From positions 2,485,036 through 2,549,035 of the forward strand of contig NC_087083.1 of NCBI RefSeq assembly GCF_026151205.1: DNA of 64,000 nucleotides, written 5' to 3'. The stretch is from Bolinopsis microptera (taxonomy: Eukaryota; Ctenophora; Tentaculata; Lobata; Bolinopsidae). The translations under genes and the position numbers were made by a program. The notes below the pieces were generated by a model. It ran no database searches. It was not told the DNA's origin and saw only the letters and a list, made by a program, of their open reading frames with translations. This document shows, one piece after another, positions 25,001 through 36,450 of this stretch (its first letter is position 1; each line of letters starts with the position of its first letter).

Positions 25001-28000
25001 TGTACTACACTATACATACTGTACTACACTATACATACTGTACTACACTATACATACTGTACTACACTATACATACTGTACTACACTATACATACTGTAC
25101 TACACTATACATACTGTACTACACTATACACACTGTACTACACTATACATACTGTACTACACTATACACACTGTACTACACTATACATACTGTACTACAC
25201 TATACATACTGTACTACACTATACATACTGTACTACACTATACATACTGTACTACACTATACATACTGTACTACACTATACATACTGTACTACACTATAC
25301 ATACTGTAGTACACTATACATAGTGTACTACACTATACATACTGTAGTACACTATACATACTGTACTACACTATACATACTGTACTACACTATACATACT
25401 GTACTACACTATACATACTGTAGTACACTATACATACTGTAATACACTATACATACTGTACTACACTATACATACTGTAGTACACTATACATACTGTACT
25501 AAACTATACATACTGTACTACACTATACATACTGTACTACACTATACATACTGTAGTACACTATACATAGTGTACTACACTATACATACTGTAGTACACT
25601 ATACATACTGTAGTACACTATACATACTGTAGTACGCTATACATACTGTACTACTCTATACATACTGTACTACACTATACATACTGTACTACACTATACA
25701 TACTGTACTACGCTATACATACTGTACTACACTATACATACTGTACTACACTATACATACTGTACTACACTATACATACTGTACTACACTATACATACTG
25801 TAGTACACTATACATAGTGTACTACACTATACATACTGTAGTACACTATACATACTGTATTACACTATACATAGTGTACTACACTATACATACTGTAGTA
25901 CACTATACATACTGTACTACACTATACATACTGTACTACACTATACATACTGTAGTACACTATACATACTGTAGTACACTATACATACTGTAGTACACTA
26001 TACATACTGTAGTACACTATACATACTGTAGTACACTATACATACTGTACTACACTATACATACTGTAGTACACTATACATACTGTACTACACTATACAT
26101 ACTGTAGTACACTATACATACTGTAGTACACTATACATACTGTACTACACTATACATACTGTAGTACACTATACATACTGTAGTACACTATACATAGTGT
26201 ACTACACTATACATACTGTAGTACACTATACATACTGTACTACACTATACATACTGTACTACACTATACATACTGTACTACACTATACATACTGTACTAC
26301 ACTATACATACTGTACTACACTATACATACTGTACTACACTATACATACTGTACTACACTATACATACTGTACTACACTATACATACTGTAGTACACTAT
26401 ACATACTGTAGTACACTATACATACTGTAGTACACTATACATACTGTACTACACTATACATACTGTACTACACTATACATACTGTAGTACACTATACATA
26501 CTGTACTACACTATACATACTGTACTACACTATACATACTGTACTACACTATACATACTGTACTAAACTATACATACTGTACTACACTATATATACTGTA
26601 CTACACTATACATACTGTACTACACTATACATACTGTACTAAACTATACATACTGTACTACACTATACATACTGTAATACACTATATACCTGAACCTGAT
26701 CATTCTGGTCAGAATTCTTCCGAGAAACAGGTAAAGATTTCTTTTTCTCCTCCGTTAGCCCAACAATCGCCAGCCCGCGGCGAGAATGTCGGTGAACCCA
26801 AGTCTTCATCTCCACCGAGAAAAACAAAACAATTCGAGAATATGAAAAATAATGCTAGAATTTGAGGCTGTCAACAGAAAGGTATAGGTTGAAATATTAA
26901 AGATGTAACGTGTAAGTAAGCTGTACCTGCTAGTGTATCGACACAATGAGAAAGCTCCGGGACTGTTTGGCATTGCAGGAAAATTGCAGGAACAAGAGTT
27001 TTGGTTCCTCGCTCTTTATAGTCAGTGTTAATATATCCTGACTACTGGCATGTTAGTCATTGTATTTTAATATTAATTAAAGTAATTAGATTTTATTATG
27101 TGGCCTAAGTTTTCAGGTCGTTATTGGTGGCATATAAAACATTTTTTATCAGCCCTCTTCTCTTTTTGGGAAAAGTTCAGGTATACAAGATAATTGTTAA
27201 GCTGTCAACGTTTCTTGACTGTCATCAAGAAGTAAAGTGCTATCCATTCATAATGCTGGAAGGCGCTGTAACTCAACAGGCTGCCGGAATATTAGCACTA
27301 CGACGCTTCGTTGAATTTTAATCTAGCAACGGACGACTTTCTTCATGATATTATATTTTATATGGGGAAATAGAACACCTAACCCATTTGCCCTCTTTCC
27401 CATTCTGAGATACAACAGTTAAACTTAAACCGAAGTTGATACCACATTTGAAAACTGCAACTATTTAGTTTTAAACTAATTACAACACTACAAATCTATT
27501 ACATTTATTGAAAATTATGTAACGTGATGGCAATATTTTAAACGGGTCATATCCTGTCCAAACCCAGGATGCATAACACGAAGAATTTGTTGTAACTTTG
27601 TATGAAAATCAATAAACAACAAGTGCAAAACGTAGTATCTACACAAAACATTACGTGTTCTGAAACAGATGACGTATTTTGTTATGCTTGCTTATAACTT
27701 TATAAGAGTATTACAAGCAATGGGTAAAGTGAACCGTAAGAAAATTGAACTTAAAAGGATGGCTGAATTACACCATAATACCATGATGGTGACTTTTTGT
27801 GTCCTACAATTCTTCTAATTGTACCACATCTCTATTAGACAAAGCAACCAATCAGCCATCATTAAATATTTTCAATGAGATAGAGCAATGAAGATTCCAT
27901 TAAAAAGGTTGGTCCCTTGTTCTTTTAGCCAGCTGATAGATCTAATAAAATTACATCATTCTCCATTCGAAACTATCACCCAAATCATACTGTCATATTA

Positions 28001-29744
28001 TATTGGTTCGTGAGCTATAGTCCCAAAAGATAGAGTGACAGTATTGAGTTGTATTTACTTATTTATATATTTGAGTGACAATGTTAGGATTAATTGTCTG
28101 ATAACAGATTCAGTCATTAATTATTGTAGTCATTCTTCGTTTGGCCCTTTTGAGAAAATCAAAAATTGGAAAACTATGCGCAGAACTAGTCGGAAAATTT
28201 TTAAAAATCAGTCGGAAAATATGAAAAGTATCTAAATCCCTAAATCAGCTTTAATAGGAGTGTTAAATATTGTAAACTGCTAACGTGAGGGATGTTCAGC
28301 AACAATTGGAATGTTGTTTGGGTGTGATCGCTATTTAAACTATGAAAAATTGACTAAGAAACCGGTATTACAACGACAAAATTAAAAAAGAGCTTGTAAA
28401 AGGAAATGCAATTTTTTTCGAAAGTGCGAATACTCAATCAAATCTAAAAGTGCCAAAATACCTTGTTTTTGTTTATATTTTCCGAATATGAAGTCGTTTG
28501 CTAAATGCTATGAATAACTTAATAATCATAACCAGCCAACATGTAACCTTTTGCTAATATTAATCCTTTTGTTTTTAAGATGTGACATGGAATGCACACC
28601 CACTAATTAAGTTCACAGGAAAGATAATTACGTTGATCATTAAGGCATATTGATTGTGAATGTGCTCATAAAATTCAGATAATTGTATTTTATTCAGATA
28701 TTTTGTTGATAATTTTGGGATATTGAAAAAAAAACAACTGTTTCCACTGACTGCACACATACAGCGTTAATGATTTAAAATATCATATTTCATGTATTAT
28801 TATATTTTCAAATATCATATATTTTAAACTAATTACAACACTACAAATCTATTATATTTATTGAGCTATATAAGTTATTGTAACGTCCGGTCCATGATAA
28901 AGGCATGTTGCCGGAACGTGGACAACTAATTTGTTTTGAAACGCTGAGTGGAGACTCTCACTTCGTCACCAACTCTGATCATCAAAATAGAATATGATCG
29001 ACCCACTCATAAGAGCGAAGAAAGATTACCAATTAATTAAAATATATATAAAAAAATATTTTACCTGAAAACCGCGTGATCCCTGCATTTGGAAACCCGT
29101 TTACAATTGTTAAGTACTGTTAAATATAGCTCCCATCAAGAAATAAGTCCTTGTGTTTGACTACTGTTAGATATAGCTCCCATCAAGAAATATGTCCTTG
29201 TGTTTGACTTTTGTTAAATATAGCTTCCATCAAGAAACATATAATTGTGTTCGACTACTGTTAGATATAACTCCCACAAAGAAAAACGTCCTTGTGTTTG
29301 AGTACTGTTAAATATAGCTCCCATCAAGAAATATTTACTTGTGTTTGAGTACTGTTAGACGATAAAGAAGTGAACTGACCTGGACCATATTACCACGCCA
29401 CAGAACGATAAAAAAGTGAACTGACCTGGACCATATTACCACGCCACAGAACGATAAAGAAGTGAACTGACCTGGACCATATTACCACGCCACAGAATAA
29501 GAAGTGAACTGACCTGGACCATATAATTACCACGCCACAGAATAAAAAGTGAACTAACCTGGACCATATTACCACGCCACAGAATACTCTTCTTCATGAG
29601 GTTCTGTTTCTTAGCAGCTGTCATGTTGGTGTCCCAATACTTGTCCCCCCTCATGATGGTCTTACTCCGGGACGCTAGGGTGATGTGACCCAAACTAGCT
29701 CTACCCTGGTTGTAACCAAGTCGGGCATCTCGCACTACCGGCAT
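13022..29744 (-). CDS. Voltage-gated K+ channel alpha subunit, Shaker (Kv) superfamily, about 11 coding exons
   Basis: Exons (minus): 29559-29744, 26690-26809, 20908-21072, 20701-20807, 20354-20504, 19515-19723, 19158-19311, 18294-18368, 14106-14213, 13796-13887, 13022-13373. All GT-AG boundaries agree in phase and give about 572 aa. The cytoplasmic T1 tetramerisation domain (about 125-230) has YPNTLLG (148-154) and YHYFDRN. S1 is about 258-275, S2 293-312, S3 328-347. S4 carries K/R at every third position (361, 364, 367, 370, 373, 376, 379). S5 follows, then the pore with selectivity filter TVGYGD (447-452) and S6 (about 464-483). The usual Pro-x-Pro of S6 is Pro-Met-Thr here. The C-terminal tail is about 90 residues. 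The first two exons are assigned only by phase and splice sites. An alternative 5' exon is 24145-24211. T1 and filter place it in the Kv superfamily; the subfamily is unclear. Confidence 0.92.
13591..13681. mobile_element. Palindromic mariner-like MITE in the pore-S6 intron of the K+ channel gene
   Basis: A 91-bp element flanked by TA on both sides, with arms of about 38 bp starting CAGGGTGGGCCAAAAGTC and only about one mismatch between arms. The loop is about 13 bases (ATAGCTCAGCCAC). The ends are typical of Tc1/mariner derivatives. A half copy is at 1578-1622. Confidence 0.85.
14293..18290. repeat. 9-bp minisatellite with higher-order structure in the S4-S5 intron
   Basis: About 4 kb of 9-bp units TTAACATGG / TTAACATGA / TTAATATGA / TTTAACATG. 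It fills the intron between the K+ channel S4 exon (ends 18294) and S5 exon (starts 14213). Clusters of a different segment (CCTTACCCCCATGACTTCAG) interrupt it at 14909, 15006, 15106, 16445, 16542, 16642, 17846, 17952, 18049 and 18149. The first and second clusters are exactly 1536 bp apart at all three members, which defines a higher-order unit; the next spacing is about 1.40-1.41 kb. Met/Asn/Val/Ile frames here are repeat shadows. Confidence 0.97.
18435..18531. mobile_element. Small MITE with CAGTGGCGTAAC termini
   Basis: A 97-bp element with inverted ends CAGTGGCGTAAC and GTTACGCCACTG, about 67 bases upstream of the S4 exon acceptor inside the S3-S4 intron of the K+ channel gene. A related GTAGCGTAAC terminus is at 35888. 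No coding capacity. Confidence 0.6.
19735..19925. repeat. Array of about 22-bp units next to the S1-S2 exon
   Basis: About nine copies of ACAGGTTACTAATCACCAAA with GATGATTAAAC variants, in the intron just upstream (acceptor side) of the K+ channel S1-S2 exon, ending about 10 bases before the acceptor on the minus strand. Confidence 0.85.
21128..21440. repeat. Interstitial telomeric repeat framed by an inverted repeat
   Basis: The core 21249-21360 is CCCTAA repeats with a few variants (CCCTTATCC, CCCAAA). Either side is an inverted arm: left 21201-21248 (GGTCCGGGACTCTAGGGCGT..., three GACTCTAGGGCGT-like units) and right 21361-21408, its complement. The complementarity continues outward into AT-rich sequence (AATGT.TAAATTATGGGG / complement) to about 21130 and 21440. 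It lies in an intron of the K+ channel gene. Confidence 0.93.
21441..24144. other. Intron sequence of the K+ channel gene with dispersed repeats
   Basis: AT-rich, no convincing exon except the candidate at 24145-24211. A TACAGGGTGTACCGCATAAA mariner-like end is at about 22453 and a dispersed repeat end (TTTAAACTAATTACACACTAC) at 23436-23470. The rest shows nothing recognisable. Confidence 0.5.
24145..24211 (-). CDS. Possible alternative 5' exon of the K+ channel
   Basis: A 67-nt open segment with a good acceptor (TGTGTCCTGCAG) and donor (TATCAG/GTAACT) encodes FDREQFPSQMSMLSEEFIYQ, ending in phase 0 and so able to join the T1 exon at 21072. Its start phase needs two bases from an upstream exon, which the 26690 exon supplies only if read from an ATG at 26703. 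It could be an alternative first exon starting at an internal Met, or chance. Confidence 0.3.
24795..26689. repeat. 19-bp satellite in the K+ channel gene
   Basis: About 100 copies of CATACTGTACTACACTATA, with the main variant GTAGTAC for GTACTAC. The array fills the start of the intron after K+ channel exon 2 and on the minus strand begins at the splice donor itself (CAG/GTATATAGTG). Three-frame Tyr/Thr/Leu peptides are artefacts, since 3 x 19 = 57. Confidence 0.97.
26810..29113. other. Intron 1 of the K+ channel gene, no gene seen
   Basis: AT-rich sequence without supportable exons. Two copies of a dispersed repeat end (AACTAATTACAACACTACAA) are at 27474-27510 and 28827-28864. A GATCGACCCACTCATAAGAG segment at about 28994 is repeated at 30359. 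Confidence 0.5.
29114..29354. repeat. 47-bp tandem repeat, about five copies
   Basis: Units of about 47 bp carrying ACTGTTAAATATAGCTCCCA followed by TCAAGAAATA and CTTGTGTTTGA, diverged by a few bases each. It lies directly next to the 46-bp repeat that contains K+ channel exon 1 donor copies. Confidence 0.88.
29359..29585. repeat. 46-bp tandem repeat containing the exon 1 splice donor of the K+ channel gene
   Basis: About five units of 40-46 bp. On the minus strand each reads ATTCTGTGGCGTGGTAATAT then GGTCCAG/GTCAGTTCAC, i.e. the last codons of exon 1 (LWRGNMVQ) plus a 5' splice site. The one at 29559 is joined to the full exon; the others are downstream in the intron. Confidence 0.93.
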
Positions 29745-29960
29745 TTCTCTTCTTTTTAAAACTTTCAGCCCTTTTATCTGTTACGTTATTGCTTTGTTTT
29801 CTTTACGTTTTCCTTGCCTGAGATGATGGTGTTAGGGTTGAGTTAACTAGTTAAGTAATGATTCTATTTATAGATTAAGCTAATTCGTGAATTTTATGGT
29901 CACAATTATAGGACTCATGGTGGGGAGCTTTAATGTTTTCCACACGTGACACCGATTAAC

Positions 29961-30097
29961 TACCTTATCAGACGTTATTTGACCGGACATAAAGTGAACG
30001 GACATAATTTTGAACGGACATCTAAATGAACGCTTGAAGGCATTCATTTAATGTATTTAATTTAAATACCTTGACGGTCTTTATTTGAACGGACATA
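29961..30097. mobile_element. Degenerate CCTTATC-type MITE fragment
   Basis: The sequence TACCTTATCAGACGTTATTT followed by several GAACGGACAT boxes matches the left end of the 37518 element. The right end (CCTTGACGGTCTTTATTTG at about 30067) is in the same orientation rather than inverted, so this is a rearranged fragment. Confidence 0.6.
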
Positions 30098-30161
30098 GTT
30101 ACCATGGTAAAATAGTTACCATGGTAACTAGGTGAATCATCAGTATAGTTACCATGGTAAC
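30098..30161. promoter_or_regulatory. Three RFX X-box-like palindromes upstream of the K+ channel gene
   Basis: GTTACCATGGTAAC occurs at 30115-30128 and 30148-30161, with a one-base variant at 30098-30111. This matches the symmetrical X-box (GTTNCCATGGNAAC) bound by RFX factors, known regulators of ciliary and sensory genes. They lie 354-417 bp upstream of the proposed first ATG at 29744. Function is inferred from motif and position only. Confidence 0.45.
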
Positions 30162-30822
30162 TAGGTGAATCTAAGTAATCAGCTTCACCCACCAATCAAA
30201 TCTAGAATTAGTGTAAAATGTAAGTTTCAAGTTTACTATGTTCGCTACAGCAGTTATAAAGACTGTATATTGTTACAGCACAGAACAGACTATAGTAGAC
30301 CCACTCTCTAAACTACTGTAAATACTTGAATCCCACGGATTAAATATCAAACTATATGATCGACCCACTCATAAGAGCGAAGAAAGATTACCAATATACT
30401 GATTTATTCCTAATCGTCTTCTAGCTTTCTAGATCGCTGGTTGCTTCATTTTAGGTTCCACGGCGGTGTTGTATCTGATTGCTAGTACTAATACAGTACT
30501 ACTACTCTACTACTGTAATACGTAACTAATAAGTAACTAATAAGAGAATAAGACAGTGTATATTGTTGTCTATCATTACATAGACCTATTATTCAATTGG
30601 CATGTATATAGCGATCATTCCTCAACAAAATACCAACGAATTGTAATAATCAAACGAACGAAAACATAATTCATCACGTAATGGGGTTTTTACAATTTGT
30701 AGGCTCGTGTCACTGAAGATGACGCCTTGCAACATATTTTACGATAGCCTGTAAATTGATAGTTTGATCTCAGTATTTACAACAAATCATCTAGCTTGAT
30801 TAATTCAAAGGGAGAAAAAAAA
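30162..30822. other. Intergenic, no gene seen
   Basis: AT-rich sequence upstream of the K+ channel gene with a repeated GATCGACCCACTCATAAGAG segment at about 30359 and short TACTAC runs. No exon or promoter element could be supported here. Confidence 0.45.
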
Positions 30823-31003
30823 TCCTCTCGTAGTCTTATGGGAACCTATGCATGGTAGAGCACAGCATGGCCGACCAAGACAAAACTACTTTTCTATGTT
30901 ACTGAAGGAAGTTGGGACAAACTCTAAAGTCAAAGAGGAACTGCGAACCCTGATGCGGGACAGGGATATACGGAGGGGGTTATCTGGCGTAGATCGGACT
31001 TAG
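30823..31003 (+). mobile_element. LINE 3' end: C-terminal tail of reverse transcriptase ORF
   Basis: Open frame of 59 codons to a TAG at 31001 with LWEPMHGRAQHGRPRQNYF, LLKEVGT and LMRDRDIRRG. The pattern of (LW.P.HG.R.RGRP..NY...L...G....L...M.DRD.WR) is typical of the extreme C-terminus of CR1/L2-type non-LTR elements. It is a 5'-truncated insertion of the type usual for LINEs. Confidence 0.75.
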
Positions 31004-32520
31004 TTCCGACATAGTAGTAGTATTAGTGAACAAATCAGTAGATGCTTTCAAAATTATAATGTAAATTAATGTAAGTCAGATCTACGTGTGTGCCAACAAT
31101 GTACCATTACAAAACATGATATAACGATAAGCTGATATCAGCTAAGATATAAGCGACTGATTGAGTGACAATGAGAAATTAGGAAGTTTGATTTGGCAAT
31201 TAAAGGCAGCTGTCACCGTAAGGAAGCGAGCTTCTAATAAAATAAAAGGAAGAACGCATTACTCTTACCATTAAGGGAGGAATGCGACAATGCGACAATG
31301 TTTTATAATGAATTACAAGATACGATCAGTCTCAAGATACGATCATTGCACCGGACTTATACCATGTAACGGGATCGACACTCAAACTCGGAGATTATAC
31401 TCGGAACAGAAGTGAAATTAACTTCTTTGGTCAGTGGTTATACTCAATGTATGTCATGGATATTCCTTTGATTATACAACAAAAGAATTTGATTGAGCAA
31501 AGAAGAATAAAAAAGTATGATTGTCTCAAAACAAAGGATCATCAAATTTGACAACAGATTTATATTTGGCATTTGTAGTATAGGCATGATATAATCCATC
31601 CAATCTATTGAACAAAACAGCGAGCGATGGTACACTGAGAAGTGCACTATTATTTGTGACAATAGCCACACTACCATATTATATATCACTGTCACATATA
31701 TCACATATATCACATATATCACATATATCACATATATCACATATATTAATACTATATTATATATATGCTCATAAACAACATATGCTCGTATAGCACTGAT
31801 ATCAGCTCTCGTATTGATATTTTCTCATACCACAATTAGAGAAATAATGTGAACTAAGGTACCAGGCTGAGTCGACCAACTGATGTGACTGAGAGCTGAT
31901 TGCTCGCCGTTATTCGGATTGACAGAGAGGTTGTTATACTGGACAAAGTATTATCAGGCCATCAACGTTATTACTTTATTAGGGTTATGACCATAATTGT
32001 TTTTTAAGCTGGCAACAAAGGTAAACGTTGCGAGGGTTTAAGAATCTTATTTTCGGATTTAACTTTGTTATTTTGGAGCTATTTTCATGGCTGACTTTTA
32101 AAAGTTAGTGATGAAAATGACTCGAAACAATAAACTTAACCCAATTATCCTAATATACTATTACTAGTATAGTAGTATAGTAGTTCACTTGTATAGTAGT
32201 AAAGACAATGGCTATCGGTTAAACAAGAACCACAGATCCAATGGGTAACCAATTTCGATAACGAGGTCTGATCGCCATCTTCTTACGAAAGACGATTTAT
32301 GGAGGAGTGACCAATTTCAACTAAAATGTATCCGATAAGTTAGTATCCAGTATAATATCTTAATATCATGTAGTATGATTAAGAATGTAAATAGTAATTA
32401 TGCGCAACAATAGGACTCCTCGTAATTATTGCCGATAAGTTTCATTTTCTTACTGTAGTAACCTTTAATTTGGACCGTTCTTTGGACTTTGGATCTACAA
32501 TAGTGATTATACACAATAAT
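31004..32520. other. Intergenic, short (CATATATCA)n repeat only
   Basis: No gene supported. A 9-bp repeat CATATATCA (about seven copies) lies at 31690-31745. The rest is unremarkable AT-rich DNA. Confidence 0.5.
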
Positions 32521-32690
32521 TGGGTACTATGCAACGGAATAGAGCACAACAACATCAGGCCAACATCGAGACTAAAATGCTTGTTTATGTTACTGAAGGA
32601 AGTTGGAACAACCGACAAACTCTTAAAAGGAACTGAAACTGCGACCCAGCTGATGCCGGATATATGGAGATGGTTATGTAATATGTATGG
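32521..32690 (+). mobile_element. Diverged second LINE 3' tail
   Basis: A frame with FMLLKEVGTTDKLLKGT and LMPDIWRW aligns with the tail at 30823 (FSMLLKEVGT..LMRDRDIRRG) but has lost the GRP and DRD motifs. It is an older copy of the same family, followed directly by a MITE. Confidence 0.6.
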
Positions 32691-32703
32691 TAAATCTGAC
32701 TTA

Positions 32704-32899
32704 CCTTATCGGACATTATTTTACCGGAAATTTTGTGAACGGACATAATTTTGAACGGACATTAAGATGAACACTCAAAGGCATTCATTTAATATATTTA
32801 ATTTAACTACCTTTTCGGACTTTATTTGAACGGACATTTAAATGAACGCTAAGGCCTCGAGCGTCGAATTAATTTCCGTTCAAATAAAGTCCGATAAGG
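32704..32899. mobile_element. MITE with CCTTATCGGAC termini and TA duplication
   Basis: A 196-bp element: TA/CCTTATCGGACATTATTTTA at the left, CAAATAAAGTCCGATAAGG/TA at the right, with internal GAACGGACAT boxes in both orientations. It is a short relative of the element at 37518-38421. Confidence 0.85.
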
Positions 32900-33341
32900 T
32901 AGGTAGTTCCACGGACTTGTAATGGTAAATCTACCAGCAAGGATAAGTACGCAGCTTTAGTGACTATCACGGATACAATGTTAGTCTATATTTTGCACAT
33001 GTTTTCGTCAGACAACCACTGAAGTGGGACAAATTTAAATTTGATGCTGATAAGTCTTATACTAAGTCAGCTTTCAAGAATTCAAAAACCTAAACTGTGT
33101 AGTGTGTATGATTCGCTTGCTTATTTGTTTGCAATTTTACTCAGGGACCTTCAAAATATTATTACAGCATTATTCATCAAATATAAACAATTTCAATATG
33201 CTATCGGGTATTTAGCAATGACCTATCGATGCTACAATAAAATATACGATGTACATATCAAAACTAGTAGCACTAATGAATTGATAATTACAAATAATTA
33301 AATATGTTAGATAAACTATTTACAGATCACTACAACTATAT

Positions 33342-35214
33342 TTACAGATCACGACAACTAACACAAGCTAGTTCAGGAAACTCCTGCTGAACAGTTTCAA
33401 TCTCTATTTTAATCATCCTGATCTTCTCCACAGCCAGAGGGATACTCGGAGGAAGCTCCTTGAAGTCAGCTATCCTCTTCTTTGTTTGCTCAATGTCTGC
33501 GGAGAGTGCTGACAATTTCTCTGACATCTTCTGTAGGTGCTCGTGAGTGTACTCCTGAAAATAAAGAGATTACGTTTTGGGTACGTTTATACTTTCATAC
33601 ACTATACTTGACTATACAGTCAATAAAAATAGGACCAATATTTGATCAACTTTATTTCGTAAATGATAATATATAATGGTTTAAAATATGTACCTTCTTG
33701 ATACCACTGACACTGAGCAACTTCTTGAATTCTTTAGTGCTCTCTACGTAATGCTGCGCTTGAGCTTTTGCTGTCTCTATCTCGACAGGCAGGTCGATGT
33801 CATCGCTCCTAGTGCATTTCATAATTTACGATACATTTGGTTAAGTGTAACAGTTGACTACGGCTGGTGACCTCAATTTGTTGAAGAATGATAGCGATTT
33901 ACGGATTTGATCGGTCAATCACTGTTCTGTGCCAAAATGAATTTACCGTTACGTACTCCCCCTGCCAATAGTTGTAGTCTAGTTTATATAATTACTTAAT
34001 TATACTATTATATACCTTCAATACTAATAATACAATAAAATATTTCTGTTTGTTTGGGTGATCACATAGCCTTCGGCGGTCGCGCGCTATTGCAAGCGAG
34101 ACTCACGAGAGAGCTCTGGTTAAAGCAATGGTTTGGGGACCAGCTTTTGGTAAAAAATTTCCAGCCGCACGTATCTACTATCTTACCCACTTAGATTAAA
34201 TAATGCAAAAAAGTACCTATTATTACCCGCATCCTCGCATTCAGCATTTAATTTATCAATAGTGAGATCCAGCCTCTCCAAATTCTCCGACAAGGTTTTC
34301 ATCATTACCTCTTGCTTTTTTGACTTGTCTTTTAGTTCCCACTCTTCGGTCGTGTGATCCGATAGGTTGATCTGAAATAAATATCTTCAGCATTGCTACT
34401 CTATTATACCAATTAATTTGGATCTGTTACAGAGGAACATTTCATACATAACATAACAGTAGGTATTGACGTTAGTTATAATTACTTACCAAATAGTTCT
34501 CTAAAGTTGGATGGCTCAACCCTAGAATGTTCCCAACATCAGCGAGTTCCAACAATCTTTCCAAGCACTCACCACTCAAATCACTCTCCGAAACACCTGT
34601 GCGTTTCGGTTTTCAGGTTTTTTGGTCGTGTGAAAAATATATCTAGAGGTAAAATACCGTGTATAATTTATCGTTCTATCCGTCAATGCTCTAACGGACA
34701 TGTAAAATACCACATTTTCTGTAACAACATAGGAATATAAACAATGTCCCAACATGCAACACTACGAACCATGTGTTGCGAGCTCTTTGCTGATACGATC
34801 GTTTTCAGTGGAGTATTCTTCTGCTTTTTCTGAGTTGTCCTTTGTCATTAGTTCCAAGTGTTCGTCCTTCTTTTTATTCGACTAAAGGTATAAGTAGAAA
34901 AGGTTGATAAGATGAGACCATGATATAATGAAAATGCCAATGTTGAGCAAGTAAATCTTAATTAAATCATCATTAAAAGTTACAACACAACTAATTGATC
35001 CGGGATGCTATAGATTGGGTCACTGTATCCAACACACCGCATATCAACAAATAGGCTAACTTCTTAAAACCTGACAAAGTTGGTAGAGGTACTCCACAGT
35101 AAACTCATCTATCTCATAAGATTCGTTCTGGAGATCACCAGGCAGAGTGGCAAGCCACTGCTGGATTTCCAACATTTTACTCTCAAGCTCAGATCTGTTC
35201 TTTACTAATGCCAT
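33342..35214 (-). CDS. HAUS1: HAUS augmin-like complex subunit 1
   Basis: Six phase-consistent exons: 35071-35214, 34770-34881, 34490-34596, 34217-34371, 33694-33808, 33342-33554, giving 281 aa; vertebrate HAUS1 is about 278 aa. HAUS1 belongs to augmin, the octameric complex that recruits gamma-tubulin to spindle microtubules for branching nucleation. The N-terminus has the family's short globular start (QQWLATLPGD, then EIDEFTVEYLYQL) followed by almost continuous heptad-rich, charged coiled coil. The C-terminus (MSEKLSALSADIEQTKKRI, ELPPSIPLAVEKI) matches the conserved HAUS1 end (SEKLA.L......KK...L..(M/P)P....A..KI). Exon 4 must use the AATAG/GTACTT donor to keep frame; the nearer GTAATA would not. 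Identification is by recalled family pattern, not by a search. Confidence 0.86.
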
Positions 35215-36450
35215 CCTGATAGATTTTATCAAAGTAGGGGCAATGAAATATACTATAAAAACAACAAATTGATATGAAACCAGTACAGTGATTCGTATTC
35301 TAATTTATTAGTTTTAATGAACATTTTAAAACAGATTTGCGAATGAGTTAAATCTTTTTGTAATTGAACAAAATAATGTTAACACAAGCCGTAAACTAAA
35401 CCGAACGTGTTACTCCCGAACTGCCACAAACAGGGCCTGCAACCAGCGACTACACTGCGTCACATGGTGAACCACGTGGTACCGCGCGCCGTAGATGTAC
35501 CACTCTAAAGACTAAACCACTAAAATAGCCCACCCGACCTACACGTGTTCTAACTCCGCAAGACCATCGATAAACCTACTCCGCAAAACTCCTAATCTAC
35601 ACTAATCTAATCCAACAGTTTTTCAACGGTGGATTGTGTATTAAGTTTGTGATTAAGTTGTAGTGTGAGATAAACAGCAAGATAGCGTAATCATATAAAG
35701 ATATAATATATCTATTATCTGCTTTGTAACAATAATCAAACTAATTTTTAAAATATCACAGCATTGGTTTAATATATTTATAACAATTCTTTATTGACCA
35801 AAAGGTTAAAAAAGCACAGATCACGACGGAGTTAAACTCCAGATGTCTGATACAGGTTTATCGAGGTGCAATTCTTGATACAGGGTCAGTAGCGTAACGT
35901 TACTTTGTGCCGCCCCCCTGCTGATTGAAATTTGCCGCCCCTATCCGGAGCACCGAAATTTGTCCGGGTATTTGATGGTCTAACGTTTGAGAGTTTAACC
36001 AAAGATATGCACATACTGCTCAGCTGCAGATCACTCATTATAAGAGTTCATTTAAATTATTTGAAAAATAAATCTCATTCTGAAGATTTGCGGGATTTTT
36101 TCTATGTTTATTATATTTATAATGGTTTCAATTTCTTCTCATTCTCTTGTATATATATATACTTTTTGTCTTTTGGGTAAATTTCGGTTTAAATTAGGTC
36201 AGATATTACCATTGTAATTCGACTTTTGAATTCGTTTAATTCGTTTAATTCGTTTAATTTGTTTAATCCATTTAATCCGTTTAATCCGTTTAATACCATT
36301 TTAAAATCATAATTTTCGTTTAACCATGCGAAATCAACTCTTTTTTTAAATTTTACAAAGCAATATTTTAATTTGCTTAAGAACATATATTATTCGTTGT
36401 CAGCTAGAAAGTAAATCCCAACTGGTTCTATTTAAAATGGTTTAAAGATT
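35215..36450. other. Intergenic between HAUS1 and the 7TM gene
   Basis: 35400-35530 is a GC-richer stretch (CCACGTGG, GCGCGCCG) that may include the HAUS1 promoter. A transposon end (GTAGCGTAACGTTAC) is at about 35888. A 9-bp repeat (TTTAATTCG and variants, about eight copies) runs at 36228-36296. No exon supported. Confidence 0.5.

Noticed and set aside
31444-31793. Frames with Ile-Tyr-Val or His-Ile-Ser repeats
   Set aside because: Derived from the short (CATATATCA)n repeat.
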